NCBI GenBank assembly: GCA_965248995.1
Contig: CBDFKY010000022.1
Location: 124,001-188,000, forward strand
Direction of reading: 5' to 3'
DNA from: CBDFKY01 sp965248995
GTDB taxonomy: Bacteria > Pseudomonadota > Alphaproteobacteria > Rickettsiales > UBA998
Length of the DNA stretch: 64,000 nucleotides
A model generated the notes under the pieces. The model worked only from the letters and a program-made list of their open reading frames with translations. It searched no databases and was not told where the DNA came from. The position numbers and the translations under genes were made by a program. This document shows positions 9,558-18,057 of the stretch, one piece after another (the stretch's first letter is position 1; each line of letters opens with the position of its first letter).

Positions 9558-9779
9558 ATGGCAACCAGCAGAGCATGGATCGGTAAGGATATGGAAATGT
9601 GGATGCTGATTCTGACCACTCTATGCGCTATTGGTGCAATTCTCGCAGTCTTCAAAAAATTATCCCCGAATAAACGCACCGTTATAGCAAAGAATGGCGG
9701 TATTGCTGTTGGCGGCAACATGACCAACAATCACATCAATGTTCCATCCACCCCTACACCCAACAATGAGGAACGCTAA
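9558..9779 (+). CDS. Small single-pass membrane protein with C-terminal Gly-rich motif
   Basis: 73 aa, good ribosome site (ggagaga, 8 nt before the ATG). One hydrophobic segment spans about residues 14-33 (MWMLILTTLCAIGAILAVF), followed by a basic stretch and then GGIAVGGNMTNNHINV near residues 48-63. The same kind of motif (GGTAVGGDMIACTIGI) opens the next protein. A short TM protein ending in a motif repeated at the N-terminus of an adjacent TPR protein resembles effector/receptor pairs joined by amyloid-like homotypic motifs; that is inference. The family was not recognised. Translationally close to the next gene, 7 bp away or overlapping depending on its start. Confidence 0.7.
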   Translation: MATSRAWIGKDMEMWMLILTTLCAIGAILAVFKKLSPNKRTVIAKNGGIAVGGNMTNNHINVPSTPTPNNEER

Positions 9780-9786
9780 CCATGAT

Positions 9787-10872
9787 ATGGAAAAACGAAA
9801 AGTTCAAGCCGATACAGGTGGAACGGCTGTAGGTGGTGACATGATTGCATGTACTATCGGGATTTCTGACGCTACGGTTAAAAAAATTGTTGATACGAAT
9901 AAAGCCGCCCTTAAAGACAAGGACGAACTGCTGATCTATAAAAACAAGGAAATCGAGGAACTTAGCAAGAAGTTTAATGTCACCGATAAAGCAGTGGTTA
10001 GCTTTCTGCGAAGCATTAAAGAACAGCAAGTTCTTCTTGAGCAATATGAAACAAAATTACAGGAAATCACTAGCCATTATCTGAAGTTGAAAGCAAAACT
10101 GGCAGAACTGCCGCCTGATGCATCTGATGAGATGAAGGCACTGTATCAACAGGCAGAAGAGGCGCTGGAGGCAGGGGAATATAGCAAAGCTGATGATTTG
10201 CTAGCCCAGGCAGAAACGCTGGAAGATCGCGACATTGAACACCGCCAGCTCCGGTCTGCCGTTACCCGTGCCCGTCGTGGTGATATCAGCATGACGCAAT
10301 TGCGCTACCGTGAAGCGGCAAGCCATTTTGCAGCGGCGGCAACAAAATTTCCCTCCTCCTACCCTTACATCCGTGCTCTTTGCCTGAGTGAACAAGCCTC
10401 CGCAATTTATCATGAAGGTAAGGATAAAGGTGATATTCAAGCCTTGTGCGATGCCATTGCCATCTATTATCAGGCGTTGGCACTCACCCCACGCGAGCGC
10501 GTACCGCTGCAATGGGCTACCATACAGAATGATCCGGGGATTGCGCTTCAAACACTCGGAAACCGTGAGGGCGGCACCGAGCGTCTGGAAGAAGCGGTGG
10601 CGGCCTATCGTGAGGCGCTAAAAGAAAACACCCGCGAGCGCGTACCGCTGGATTGGGCAATGGCACAGAATAATCTGGGGAATGCGCTGGGAGCACTCGG
10701 AGCGCGTGAAAGTGGTACGGAGCGTCTGGAAGAGGCGGTGGCGACCTTCCACGCTGCGCTGGAGGAAGTTATCCGACAACTTCCAATTCCGAAGTATGGG
10801 GAAAATTTACTACCGATTTTAGCACTTATCACCATGATTCTTCCGTGCGCACCCCTATTTAATTCAAACTAA
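9787..10872 (+). CDS. TPR protein with N-terminal motif shared with the TM neighbour; 3' end looks recombined
   Basis: 361 aa from the ATG at 9787 (in-frame ATGs at 9766 and 9739 overlap the previous gene). Residues ~9-26 carry GGTAVGGDMIACTIGI, echoing the neighbour's C-terminus. A charged helical, coiled-coil-like stretch follows (~40-110), then TPRs, ending with the widespread ERVPLDWAMAQNNLGNAL / GTERLEEAVATFHAALEE type. After that the protein changes to VIRQLPIPKYGENLLPILAL: the 53 bp at 10770-10822 match, with about four mismatches, the 3' coding end of the third cassette protein (13234-13286) read in another frame. The TPR gene was probably longer and lost its 3' part by recombination with the cassette array. 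Confidence 0.75.
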   Translation: MEKRKVQADTGGTAVGGDMIACTIGISDATVKKIVDTNKAALKDKDELLIYKNKEIEELSKKFNVTDKAVVSFLRSIKEQQVLLEQYETKLQEITSHYLKLKAKLAELPPDASDEMKALYQQAEEALEAGEYSKADDLLAQAETLEDRDIEHRQLRSAVTRARRGDISMTQLRYREAASHFAAAATKFPSSYPYIRALCLSEQASAIYHEGKDKGDIQALCDAIAIYYQALALTPRERVPLQWATIQNDPGIALQTLGNREGGTERLEEAVAAYREALKENTRERVPLDWAMAQNNLGNALGALGARESGTERLEEAVATFHAALEEVIRQLPIPKYGENLLPILALITMILPCAPLFNSN

Positions 10873-10897
10873 TTTTATCTAATAAGAGAGAAAATCC

Positions 10898-11014
10898 ATG
10901 CCTTTTACGGGAACCACTGCAACTGAAGCGCTTGCCTGCATAAATATTTATAAAGGTTTCATAAAAATTCTTTCGCTTTTCGATGTTATTCCTGCTAAAA
11001 CTATTCGTGTGTAA
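10898..11014 (+). CDS. 38-aa peptide matching the RTX protein N-terminus, cassette 1
   Basis: Starts MPFTGTTATEALACIN and ends PAKTIRV; ribosome site agagag 9 nt upstream. The first ~16 residues match the start of the downstream RTX protein (MPFTGTTALDAIKYIN). The tail (FIKILSLFDVIPAKTIRV) is shared among the three small ORFs but not with the RTX protein. Equal length and open frame in all three copies suggest it is translated. It may be a truncated toxin-start relic, a leader for the gene behind it, or a functional peptide. No known family recognised. Confidence 0.55.
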   Translation: MPFTGTTATEALACINIYKGFIKILSLFDVIPAKTIRV

Positions 11015-11037
11015 CAGCCTCAAACTTCGAGCGAATT

Positions 11038-12224
11038 ATGTCTTTTGTTTTTGATATAAATACTTGGACTGCCACCGATACCGAACGCGGTATTGTGTTG
11101 AAATCTTTAGACAGTCCGTTTTTTTTAAAGATGACATGACATGGGAGCGTGTAGAGATTTCATGCCCTAACGCTTGGGGCGAAGGAAAAGCCTTCGCTTA
11201 TTGGACACTTGGAACAAAATATGCGGATGGAAGTTATGCGTATTCTCATCTGAATTGGAAGTTGGAACGTATTTACCTTTCACCTTCCCTGATGCCCCAT
11301 GAAAAAGAGATTGTTGAAACGATGGCGGAAGCTATGCACCATCATCGGCAACTTTACGCGATGGAAGAAATTGCATCCATTACAGTCGATTGCAACCATT
11401 ACACGCATGACAAGAGTATCGCTCAAGGCGGAAAACATCTATGGGATTGGCGCGAAGAAACACTGAAAGACACGGAAACCGATATAATCTTAAAAAAGGA
11501 AGGAGGCTTCTTAGGAAAATATGCGGGGCAATGGGGTGGAGTAAGCGTTACCTTGGTTTCTCCTGAAAAATGGGGAACAGCAGAAGTCACCGCTCATTTG
11601 TTTAAGAAAGAACATTGGTTTACGGATGAACAGGGCCAGGACAAAGTAGATACGCATTGGGAGCTTTACCGTATTTATATACCGGATTCTATCATCATAC
11701 AGGAACAGCGCATCATAGAGGGATTTGAAAGTTTGTTGCTTCATTGTCCCGTTAACAACTATCCTGAACGATGGGGAAAGGTGACGGCGGATTTTAGTCA
11801 TTATATTCATGATGAAGAACTTACCGTACCACGTAAATATATTTTCAAAAGAAGAGCTGGCACCGTTACCGACACCGAACATGGGATAGTGCTGAAATGC
11901 CTGAGTGGTTCCGTCGGGCCGGATGGTGAGCGGGGAGGTGGAGAAAGATTTGAAATCTCTTGGGATCGCCGCTGGGGCAGTGAAAAAGCGATCGCTCATG
12001 TTTTTATCAAGCACGAATTTCTTGATGAAAACCATGTGCAACTGCATTGGAAACTTTACCGCATTTATATCCCCGCCGCTCTTATGTCGCGCGAACAGGA
12101 GGTGGTGTTCGTACTAGAAAGCTGCTTACGGCATTATCCAAGCACTTTCAATCCTGAGAGTCTTGGCGGAGTTACTACCGATTTTAGCTCATACTCAAAA
12201 GCCAAAGAATTTCTACTTGCCTAG
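11038..12224 (+). pseudogene. Triple-domain SVGPNGERG-family protein, frameshifted in an eight-T run (cassette 1)
   Basis: The cassette-equivalent ATG is at 11038 (MSFVFDINTWTATDTERG, like MTFIFDKTTWTVTDTDTG of cassette 3), but this frame stops at 11137-11139. The rest of the protein continues in another frame (MTWERVEISC onward, possible restart ATG 11136) to 12224. The break is at tttttttt (11119-11126); nine Ts would restore one ~395-aa protein. It contains three tandem copies of the ~125-aa domain, the last closest to the single-domain neighbours (SVGPDGERGGGERFEISW, LHWKLYRIYIP). The homopolymer could give slippage-based on/off switching, or be decay or a read error. Function unknown. 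Confidence 0.7.
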
Positions 12225-12250
12225 TAATTTACGATTTAGGATTTAGGATC

Positions 12251-12367
12251 ATGTCTTTTACTGGAACCACTGCAACTGAAGCATTTACCTACATAAATAT
12301 AGATAAAGATTTCATAAAAATTCTTTCGCTTTTCGATGCAGTTTCTGCTAGAAATATTCGTGTATAA
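12251..12367 (+). CDS. 38-aa peptide matching the RTX protein N-terminus, cassette 2
   Basis: MSFTGTTATEAFTYIN ... SARNIRV, 38 aa, same length as the other two copies with several substitutions and no stop. It begins 26 bp after the cassette 1 stop and ends 24 bp before the cassette 2 domain gene. Conservation of length while residues vary supports a coding role; function unknown. Confidence 0.55.
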   Translation: MSFTGTTATEAFTYINIDKDFIKILSLFDAVSARNIRV

Positions 12368-12391
12368 AAGCTTCTAAACAAGAGCGATTTC

Positions 12392-12766
12392 ATGCCTTTT
12401 ATCTTCGATACCGATACGGATACTGGCGTTGTCGTTACATCGCTGGGCGGCTCTGTAGGGCCTAATGGTGAAAGAGGGGGGCAGCGTGTAGAAATTTCCT
12501 GGCCGCAACGCTGGGGCAGCGAAAAGGCGATTGCACATCTCTTCAAAACGGAAGTCTGCCCCGACCCTGACCATGTGGATGTGCATTATAAGCTCTATCG
12601 CATCTACATCCCTCCCGCGCTGATGCCACGGGAACAGGAGGTGGTGTTCATGCTGGAAAGCGCCATGCAGCACTTTCCGGTAACTTCCCACCCTGAAGAA
12701 TGGGGAAAATTTACTACCGATTTTAGCTCATACGTTAAGGTCAAAGAGTTTTTACTTGCTTGGTAA
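12392..12766 (+). CDS. Single-domain SVGPNGERG-family protein, cassette 2
   Basis: 124 aa. Conserved blocks: TDTDTGVVVTSLGGSVGPNG, EISWPQRWGSEKAIAHLF, HYKLYRIYIPPALMPREQ, then a C-terminal WGKFTTDFSSY...KEFLLAW. No signal peptide, TM segment or catalytic motif recognised. Compared with cassette 3 it lacks about seven residues near the N-terminus (KTTWTV region). Being small, soluble, duplicated and divergent next to a large secreted protein, it could be an immunity or chaperone protein, but nothing in the sequence proves this. Confidence 0.7.
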   Translation: MPFIFDTDTDTGVVVTSLGGSVGPNGERGGQRVEISWPQRWGSEKAIAHLFKTEVCPDPDHVDVHYKLYRIYIPPALMPREQEVVFMLESAMQHFPVTSHPEEWGKFTTDFSSYVKVKEFLLAW

Positions 12767-12789
12767 TTTAAGATTTAGGATTTAAGATC

Positions 12790-12906
12790 ATGTCTTTTAC
12801 CGGAACTACTGCTGCGGAAGCGATTACCTACATAAACGCTTATAAATATTTCATAAAAATCCTTTCGCTTTTCAATGCGATTCCTGCTAGAACTATTCGT
12901 GTGTAA
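12790..12906 (+). CDS. 38-aa peptide matching the RTX protein N-terminus, cassette 3
   Basis: MSFTGTTAAEAITYIN ... PARTIRV, 38 aa. Closest of the three to the RTX start (AEAITYIN versus LDAIKYIN). It begins 23 bp after cassette 2 and ends 24 bp before the cassette 3 domain gene. Same uncertainty as its siblings. Confidence 0.55.
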   Translation: MSFTGTTAAEAITYINAYKYFIKILSLFNAIPARTIRV

Positions 12907-12930
12907 CAGCTTCAAAACACGAGTGAATTC

Positions 12931-13326
12931 ATGACTTTCATTTTCGATAAAACCACTTGGACAGTAACGGATACAGACACCGGTGTTGTTGTTAGATCAC
13001 TCGGCACTTCTGTAGGCCCTAACGGTGAACGGGGAAGAGGAGTAAGAGTTGAAATTTCTTGGGAACAGCGATGGGGCGGTGAAAAAGCTATCGCCCATCT
13101 TTTTAGAACAAAAGTGTTTTCCGACCCTTACCATGTAGATGTACATTACAAGCTCTTCCGCATCTACATCCCTCCTGCGCTGATGCCGCGCGAACAGGAA
13201 GTGGTGTTTATGCTAGAGAGCTGTATGCAGCACTATCCGACAACTTCCAATTCCGAAGTATGGGGAAAGTTCACTACGGATTTTAGTTCATACTCAAAGG
13301 TCAAAGAATTTTTACTTGCCTGGTAA
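12931..13326 (+). CDS. Single-domain SVGPNGERG-family protein, cassette 3
   Basis: 131 aa: MTFIFDKTTWTVTDTDTG, then SVGPNGERGRGVRVEISW, RWGGEKAIAHLF, VHYKLFRIYIPPALMPRE and WGKFTTDFSSY to the C-terminal LLAW. It is the complete version of the domain and a good family reference. It lies 23 bp upstream of the RTX gene, the same spacing as between other cassettes, so one transcript probably covers the array and the RTX gene. Family not recognised. Confidence 0.72.
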   Translation: MTFIFDKTTWTVTDTDTGVVVRSLGTSVGPNGERGRGVRVEISWEQRWGGEKAIAHLFRTKVFSDPYHVDVHYKLFRIYIPPALMPREQEVVFMLESCMQHYPTTSNSEVWGKFTTDFSSYSKVKEFLLAW

Positions 13327-13349
13327 TTTACGATTTAGGATTTAAGATC

Positions 13350-16300
13350 ATGCCATTCACCGGAACCACTGCTCTAGATGCGATTAAGTATATCAACGAA
13401 GCTGCTGCAAATAATCAAAAGCTCACCACGGCAGAATTGCTGTCTATTACTGAAAAAATGCCTGCTTCAGTGGGAACGGCAAAAGTTAAATTAACCTACA
13501 GTGGTGGCATTCGCACAGACGGCAACTCCCTTTATGCCGGCGATTTGGCCAAGGCTGTTGCCGCCAAATACGGCTCCGATGTTGGAATTATCAATAACAC
13601 GGAAATCGGCAAATTACTAAATAATGAAATTTTTCAAAATACTTTGGAAGGTTCTTTTTCTGGTACACCAACACAAAAAGAAGCCCAACTCGCCTCCGTA
13701 CTGAACGGTACGACGGCGGACGGTTCGACACGTATTAATTCAGATTCATTGTTTGATAAGGCTTCCGCCAAGTACATCGCCACGGACGATCACGTACCGA
13801 TTACGCAGATCGTCGATGATTACGACAAGACACGTGTGTGGAGCGCGACCGAAGTGCAATCAATGCTTCACAGTGCAACCCCATCCATTGACGGCATTCA
13901 CACTTCAGATTACCAGGCGATGTTCAACAAACTGGCGCCCAGCCTTGGTGAAGCGAGCGCGTATGAGGCCATTGCTACGCAAATGAATACCGTTGCGATT
14001 GGCAATATGGCTGACCATCTGGCCGTGGTGCGCGATGCAAATCAGACGCTCACCGATGTCAGCGTCAAGGGCAATCTATTTCATGGTGCTACCCTGCCGG
14101 ATAAACTCCTGCCGGATACCACGGAAGGATTGGTGCATGTTTCCGAATGGTTCAAGCCTGACAGCGAGAATTTTATACCGAAGGAAAAAGTGGTTGCGCT
14201 CGAGCATGTGGCTGAAATTCTGGGCGGCAGCAACGCGGCGCTGCTTGGCAAGCTGGGAATCGCCGGTAGCATCGTCACCGGCCTCTACACCCTTAGCCAG
14301 GCGACCGATGCGTATGCGGCGGGCGATACAGCCCATGCCACCGACCTGATGGGACATTTTTTCGCTGGGCAGGCCGGTGGCATTGCGGGCGGTCTGTTCG
14401 GGACGCAAGCCGCCGTACTTGCCGCTGGTGCGTTGCTTACCGTGGCGGAAGTGCCTGCCATAGTGCTGGCAGGACTGGTCATCGGCGCAGGCCTGGTCAC
14501 TGCCACTTACGGCGCAGCTGCAGCCGAATGGCTCTATGACGAAGTGCGCGAGCTGACTACGGGGAATGGCGCGTTATCCCATCTCATCACCGACATGGCT
14601 TCGTATTTCCAGTCGCTCAAATTCACGCCGCTCGTAGTGGACGTGCATAATGACGGCTTGTCGCTTGCAGCACTTGCCGACGGCACGCATTTCGATTTTA
14701 ACAAGGATGGATACGCCGAAAAAGGCGGCTGGGTTGCGCCTTCGGAGGCGTTTTTAGTGAAGGACAAAAACGCCAATGGGGTGATCGACAATGTCGGGGA
14801 AATGTTCGGGGCCGATGGCGGTACGACGGCGTATGCTAAATTGGCGGCGCTCGATCTGAATCACGATGGCAAACTCACGGGCAGTGAACTTGCCTCATTA
14901 AAATTGTGGCAGGACGGAAATGGCAATGGCGTCACCGACGCCGGAGAACTCAAAACGCTGGCGTCCCTGAACATCACGCAGATTGATGTGGCCAAGCAAG
15001 CCTATACCGCCACGAATGCCGGAAACACCGTAGACGGCTTTGTGAACATCAAAAATGCCAGCGGTGCGGTTATCTCTAAAGCCTATGATGTGGCGTTTGC
15101 AGTGAATCTGGTGGATAGTCATTATGTCGGCAGTGACCTCACCAAAAACCCGACGGTGACGGCGGATTCTTTGCTCTATCCACTCTCACGCGGGTATGGC
15201 GATGTGAAGTCCCTGCACCTGGCCATTACAGAAAACGCCGCGCTTAAAACAGAAATGGATACGCTCACGCATCTGAACATCGCTACCGACATGACGCTGG
15301 TGAATCAGCATATCAATACGATGCTCACGCTCTGGTCGCATGAAGAAGGCGTGGCGGCGAATTCACGGGCGCGCCTTGTGAATGGCAGCCCGATTAATTA
15401 TGTCAACGGCCAGACGCTCGGCGTCATTGAAAAATTCGTCGGGGAAAACTTCGTCAACATCAACGGTCAGACCACACCTGATTCCATCGGTTCGGCGCGG
15501 CTGCATAATGCGTATTTTTCGCTGGCGGAGCATATCAAGGAAGCCGTGCTGGTGCAAAGCGTGTTCAAGGATATTTTCGCGCACAGCTATTACAGTTTTG
15601 AAAATGGCGACGTGGTGATGAACGACACGCTTGCCAATATCCTGACGCGCGCCAATGCGCATGAACCGACGGACGCGGCGCAGAACAAGGCTTACTGGGG
15701 ACATATCGGCGGCATCGTCGCTTCCCATGCCGACCAGTTCGCCTTGAGCGAAAATCAGGTATTGGCACAGGTCAATGCCAAGGCGGGATTCACGGTGGAC
15801 TACCACACGCTCACCCTGACGGGATCGACGGGCGTCGATGATTTTGATGGTACTACAGGCTCCGATACTATTTACGGCCTGGCGGGGAATGATACCTTGA
15901 CGGGGGATAATGGCAATGATTCCTTATCGGGCGGTGACGGTAATGACTCGATCTCTGGCGATTATGGTAACGACACGGTGGACGGTGGCATAGGCAACGA
16001 TTCCCTCCGTGGCGGTGGTAATAATGACCTGGTGATTGGCGGTGCGGGTAATGACTCGCTCGACGGCGGGTATGATAACGATACACTTCAAGGCGGCATT
16101 GGGATTGATCTGCTTACCGGCGGATCGGGCGCGGATCGTTTTGAGTTCACCAAAGGCGATATAGGGGCCGGAACCAATGCCGACCACATTACCGATTTCA
16201 GCATCGCGCAAGGGGATAAAATCGCCCTGCTAGGTTACGGCTTAAGTGCGGCGGGCTTTGTCGGCACCGGCGCGATGCACACGGGTGGCGTGGTGGAGTT

Positions 16301-16439
16301 CGGATATATGAAGGTAGCGGCGGGCAATTATACCCTTATCCGCATCGATTCTGACAATAACGGCACCTCCGATCAGGAAATCCGCCTGGATGGCGTGCAG
16401 ATCGATCTCCACGCCAATGATTTTGTCTTTATGGCATAG
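13350..16439 (+). CDS. Large RTX-type calcium-binding secreted protein
   Basis: 1029 aa. The start MPFTGTTALDAIKYIN matches the cassette peptides. Residues ~1-310 are unrecognised. A Gly/Ala-rich hydrophobic stretch at ~320-400 (FFAGQAGGIAGGLFGTQAAV ... GAGLVTATYGAAAAEWL) could insert in membranes. Residues ~430-560 resemble the EF-hand-like segment of large RTX proteins (DFNKDGYAE, DKNANGVIDNVGEMFG, DLNHDGKLTGSEL, WQDGNGNGVTDAGEL). Eight or so GGxGxD-type nonapeptides follow at ~835-925, then a typical type I secretion C-terminal region. Export by an ABC/HlyD/TolC system is expected; one ABC/HlyD set lies about 20 kb away. Possibly a bacteriocin-like or cytolytic protein; target unknown. Confidence 0.85.
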   Translation: MPFTGTTALDAIKYINEAAANNQKLTTAELLSITEKMPASVGTAKVKLTYSGGIRTDGNSLYAGDLAKAVAAKYGSDVGIINNTEIGKLLNNEIFQNTLEGSFSGTPTQKEAQLASVLNGTTADGSTRINSDSLFDKASAKYIATDDHVPITQIVDDYDKTRVWSATEVQSMLHSATPSIDGIHTSDYQAMFNKLAPSLGEASAYEAIATQMNTVAIGNMADHLAVVRDANQTLTDVSVKGNLFHGATLPDKLLPDTTEGLVHVSEWFKPDSENFIPKEKVVALEHVAEILGGSNAALLGKLGIAGSIVTGLYTLSQATDAYAAGDTAHATDLMGHFFAGQAGGIAGGLFGTQAAVLAAGALLTVAEVPAIVLAGLVIGAGLVTATYGAAAAEWLYDEVRELTTGNGALSHLITDMASYFQSLKFTPLVVDVHNDGLSLAALADGTHFDFNKDGYAEKGGWVAPSEAFLVKDKNANGVIDNVGEMFGADGGTTAYAKLAALDLNHDGKLTGSELASLKLWQDGNGNGVTDAGELKTLASLNITQIDVAKQAYTATNAGNTVDGFVNIKNASGAVISKAYDVAFAVNLVDSHYVGSDLTKNPTVTADSLLYPLSRGYGDVKSLHLAITENAALKTEMDTLTHLNIATDMTLVNQHINTMLTLWSHEEGVAANSRARLVNGSPINYVNGQTLGVIEKFVGENFVNINGQTTPDSIGSARLHNAYFSLAEHIKEAVLVQSVFKDIFAHSYYSFENGDVVMNDTLANILTRANAHEPTDAAQNKAYWGHIGGIVASHADQFALSENQVLAQVNAKAGFTVDYHTLTLTGSTGVDDFDGTTGSDTIYGLAGNDTLTGDNGNDSLSGGDGNDSISGDYGNDTVDGGIGNDSLRGGGNNDLVIGGAGNDSLDGGYDNDTLQGGIGIDLLTGGSGADRFEFTKGDIGAGTNADHITDFSIAQGDKIALLGYGLSAAGFVGTGAMHTGGVVEFGYMKVAAGNYTLIRIDSDNNGTSDQEIRLDGVQIDLHANDFVFMA

Positions 16440-16458
16440 GTACGGTTCTAACCTATGC

Positions 16459-16479
16459 GCTTCTCTCGAGCTGAGAAGC
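16459..16479 (+). terminator. Weak hairpin after the RTX gene
   Basis: gcttctc / gagaagc arms (7 bp) with a 7-nt loop, 20 bp after the RTX stop. No strong T-run follows, so it may be only a weak or factor-assisted terminator. Confidence 0.3.
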
Positions 16480-17042
16480 TGTTACTTCGGAATTGAAGGA
16501 TAATGAACGCTCAAGACGTGAGCCTTGGCTGGCTACGCTAATGCGTTTGTTATCGACTTTGCACTCTATTCGCATCGATAAATTCTTTAACATTGCTGCC
16601 GTTTGCCATGACAACGCTTTAAAGCTCATGAATAGCACTTGACCATCTCGCTCCTGTCGCTTAACGTAAAATCGCATCTGTTTAATAGGCGGATGTGGGG
16701 CGTCGAAACCTCATCGTAAGCGGCTGTATGACCGTTATTCATGCTCCTTGACTTTTTTCTTATGGTCGGGGAGCCACTGTCGCATGTCCAAGGTTTTTAC
16801 CTAAAGGACAGTGGGAACCTTCTTACGATAGGTTTTTCGAACTTGTATCTTCCCCCTACACGTATTTTTTGCATTTTGGTAAGAATGGGTGTGCAGGTGG
16901 GAGACCGCTTTGAACTTGGTAGTTAGATACCGCGGGGAGCGTGGCTCCTCACCTGCTTTTTTCACCTTAAACCCGAACAGTCGCATGGTCGTGTGAGACC
17001 GCATCGTACAAGACTGGGTTACTTTGATAATGGAGCAGGAAA
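16480..17042. other. Non-coding stretch, probably including the left end of an IS110-type element
   Basis: No convincing gene; a 74-codon minus-strand frame (16453-16677) has no ribosome site or recognisable domain. The ~350 bp before the IS110 transposase gene contain several hairpin-like stretches (ggtcgtgtgagacc near 16987, ggggagcgtggctcctc near 16935). In IS110-group elements the non-coding end next to the gene specifies the structured bridge RNA, so this could be a relic of one. The element's left end cannot be fixed from the sequence alone. Confidence 0.35.
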
Positions 17043-17522
17043 ATGACGAAATCAATGGAGCAATATGTTGGAATTGATGTGTCCAAACGCAAGCTGGACG
17101 CTTATATGCACCCACTGGGAAGCCATGCCACTTTTCCTAATACGCCGCGCGGGCATGAGCAGCTATTGCTATGGCTGGTACCGCATCGCGTGGCCTTGGT
17201 GACAGCTGAAGCCACGGGCGGGCTGGAACTGCCCGTTTTAGCAGAGTTGCATGAGGCAGGGCATCAGGTAGCCAGAGTCAATCCACGCTGGGTGAAGGAT
17301 TTCATCCGCTCTGCTGGACGCTCGGCCAAAACCGATAAGCTGGATGCTTTGCAGATCGCGCTTTATGGCTGTCGGATGCAGCCGGAACTCTATATTCCGC
17401 TTACCCCCGATGTTGCAGCCGTGCAGGCACTTACCGCCCGTCATCGCGAGCTGGTAGACGAAATCACCATGGAAAATAACCGCCTGAAACAAACACGCCA
17501 TCATTGGGTGGCGCAACTATAG
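17043..17522 (+). pseudogene. IS110-family transposase, 3'-truncated
   Basis: 159 aa: the N-terminal DEDD (RuvC-like) half, with YVGIDVSKRKLDAYM (first Asp), TAEATGGLELPV (Glu) and AKTDKLDALQIA (Asp pair). Intact members are about 320-340 aa and carry a C-terminal Tnp_20 domain with the catalytic Ser, which is missing. The frame is cut at the TA where the degenerate IS630 element begins (17518-17521), which supplies the stop. The rest of the gene is not found beyond that element, so a deletion followed. Confidence 0.88.
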
Positions 17523-17756
17523 CATTTCCCAATTAATTTCTGAGTATTTTATAATAATTCATTTTTTCAAAAGCGCGTTTGATGGCATGGATGAGGCACT
17601 CAGCATCGGGTAAAATCTTTCGCAGATAGCTTTTCAGGATCGCCCACCACGGCTCAATGTTGTTAAGGTCAGGCGAATACGGCGGCAGATAAATGAGATT
17701 ACATCCAGCATTTTCAATAAGTTCCCGCGTTTTTGCTGAGTGATGGAAGCGCGCAT

Positions 17757-17893
17757 TATAGCAGTTTAACTTTGTAATTGCACATGAATATGTGCTACTT
17801 ACAAAGTTAAGTACTGCTATAAATCATATAGTTATAGCGCGTTAACTTTACATGTGGACATGAAATGTCCACATGTAAAGTTAACGCGCTATA
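17757..17893. repeat. Two-hairpin MITE-like element 1
   Basis: 137 bp in the transposase fossil at gaTAat: an imperfect 65-bp palindrome (17757-17821), an 11-bp spacer aatcatatagt, and a 61-bp palindrome with perfect 29-bp arms and a gaa loop (17833-17893). Both palindromes begin and end with TATA. Stem sequences differ from elements 2 and 3, but layout and spacer match. Confidence 0.85.
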
Positions 17894-18057
17894 TCGAGAA
17901 TCACGGTATGCCCTGGCGGCAACTCGGCGAGCAAACATTGCTCCAGCCACTGGTTGAAAACATTTGCGTTTGTGTAGCCTTCAAAGGCCAGCGGCGCGAT
18001 GAGCTTTTTGCCGAGTAAGCCACATATCAGGCTGATTCTTTGCGATTTTTTGCCTTT

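Larger units (their letters stand above)
10770..13349 (+). repeat. Cassette array: three copies of a two-gene unit plus a remnant, leading into the RTX gene
   Basis: Each unit is a 117-bp small ORF (38 aa), a ~23-bp gap, a gene for the ~125-aa SVGPNGERG domain, then a conserved spacer (taatttacgatttaggattt and close variants) running to the next ATG. Units begin at 10898, 12251 and 12790. A remnant of an earlier unit's 3' end is at 10770-10822. The next ATG after the third unit is the RTX gene, which begins with the same sequence as the small ORFs. The array arose by tandem duplication around the RTX gene's 5' end. Confidence 0.85.

Noticed and set aside
9284..9730. 148-codon minus-strand frame overlapping the small TM gene
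   Set aside because: No recognisable domain and no good start; the plus-strand gene has a clear ribosome site, a TM helix and a motif shared with its neighbour.
16453..16677. 74-codon minus-strand frame after the RTX gene
   Set aside because: No ribosome site or domain; part of it resembles sequence near 6.64 kb, more likely a shared remnant than a gene.
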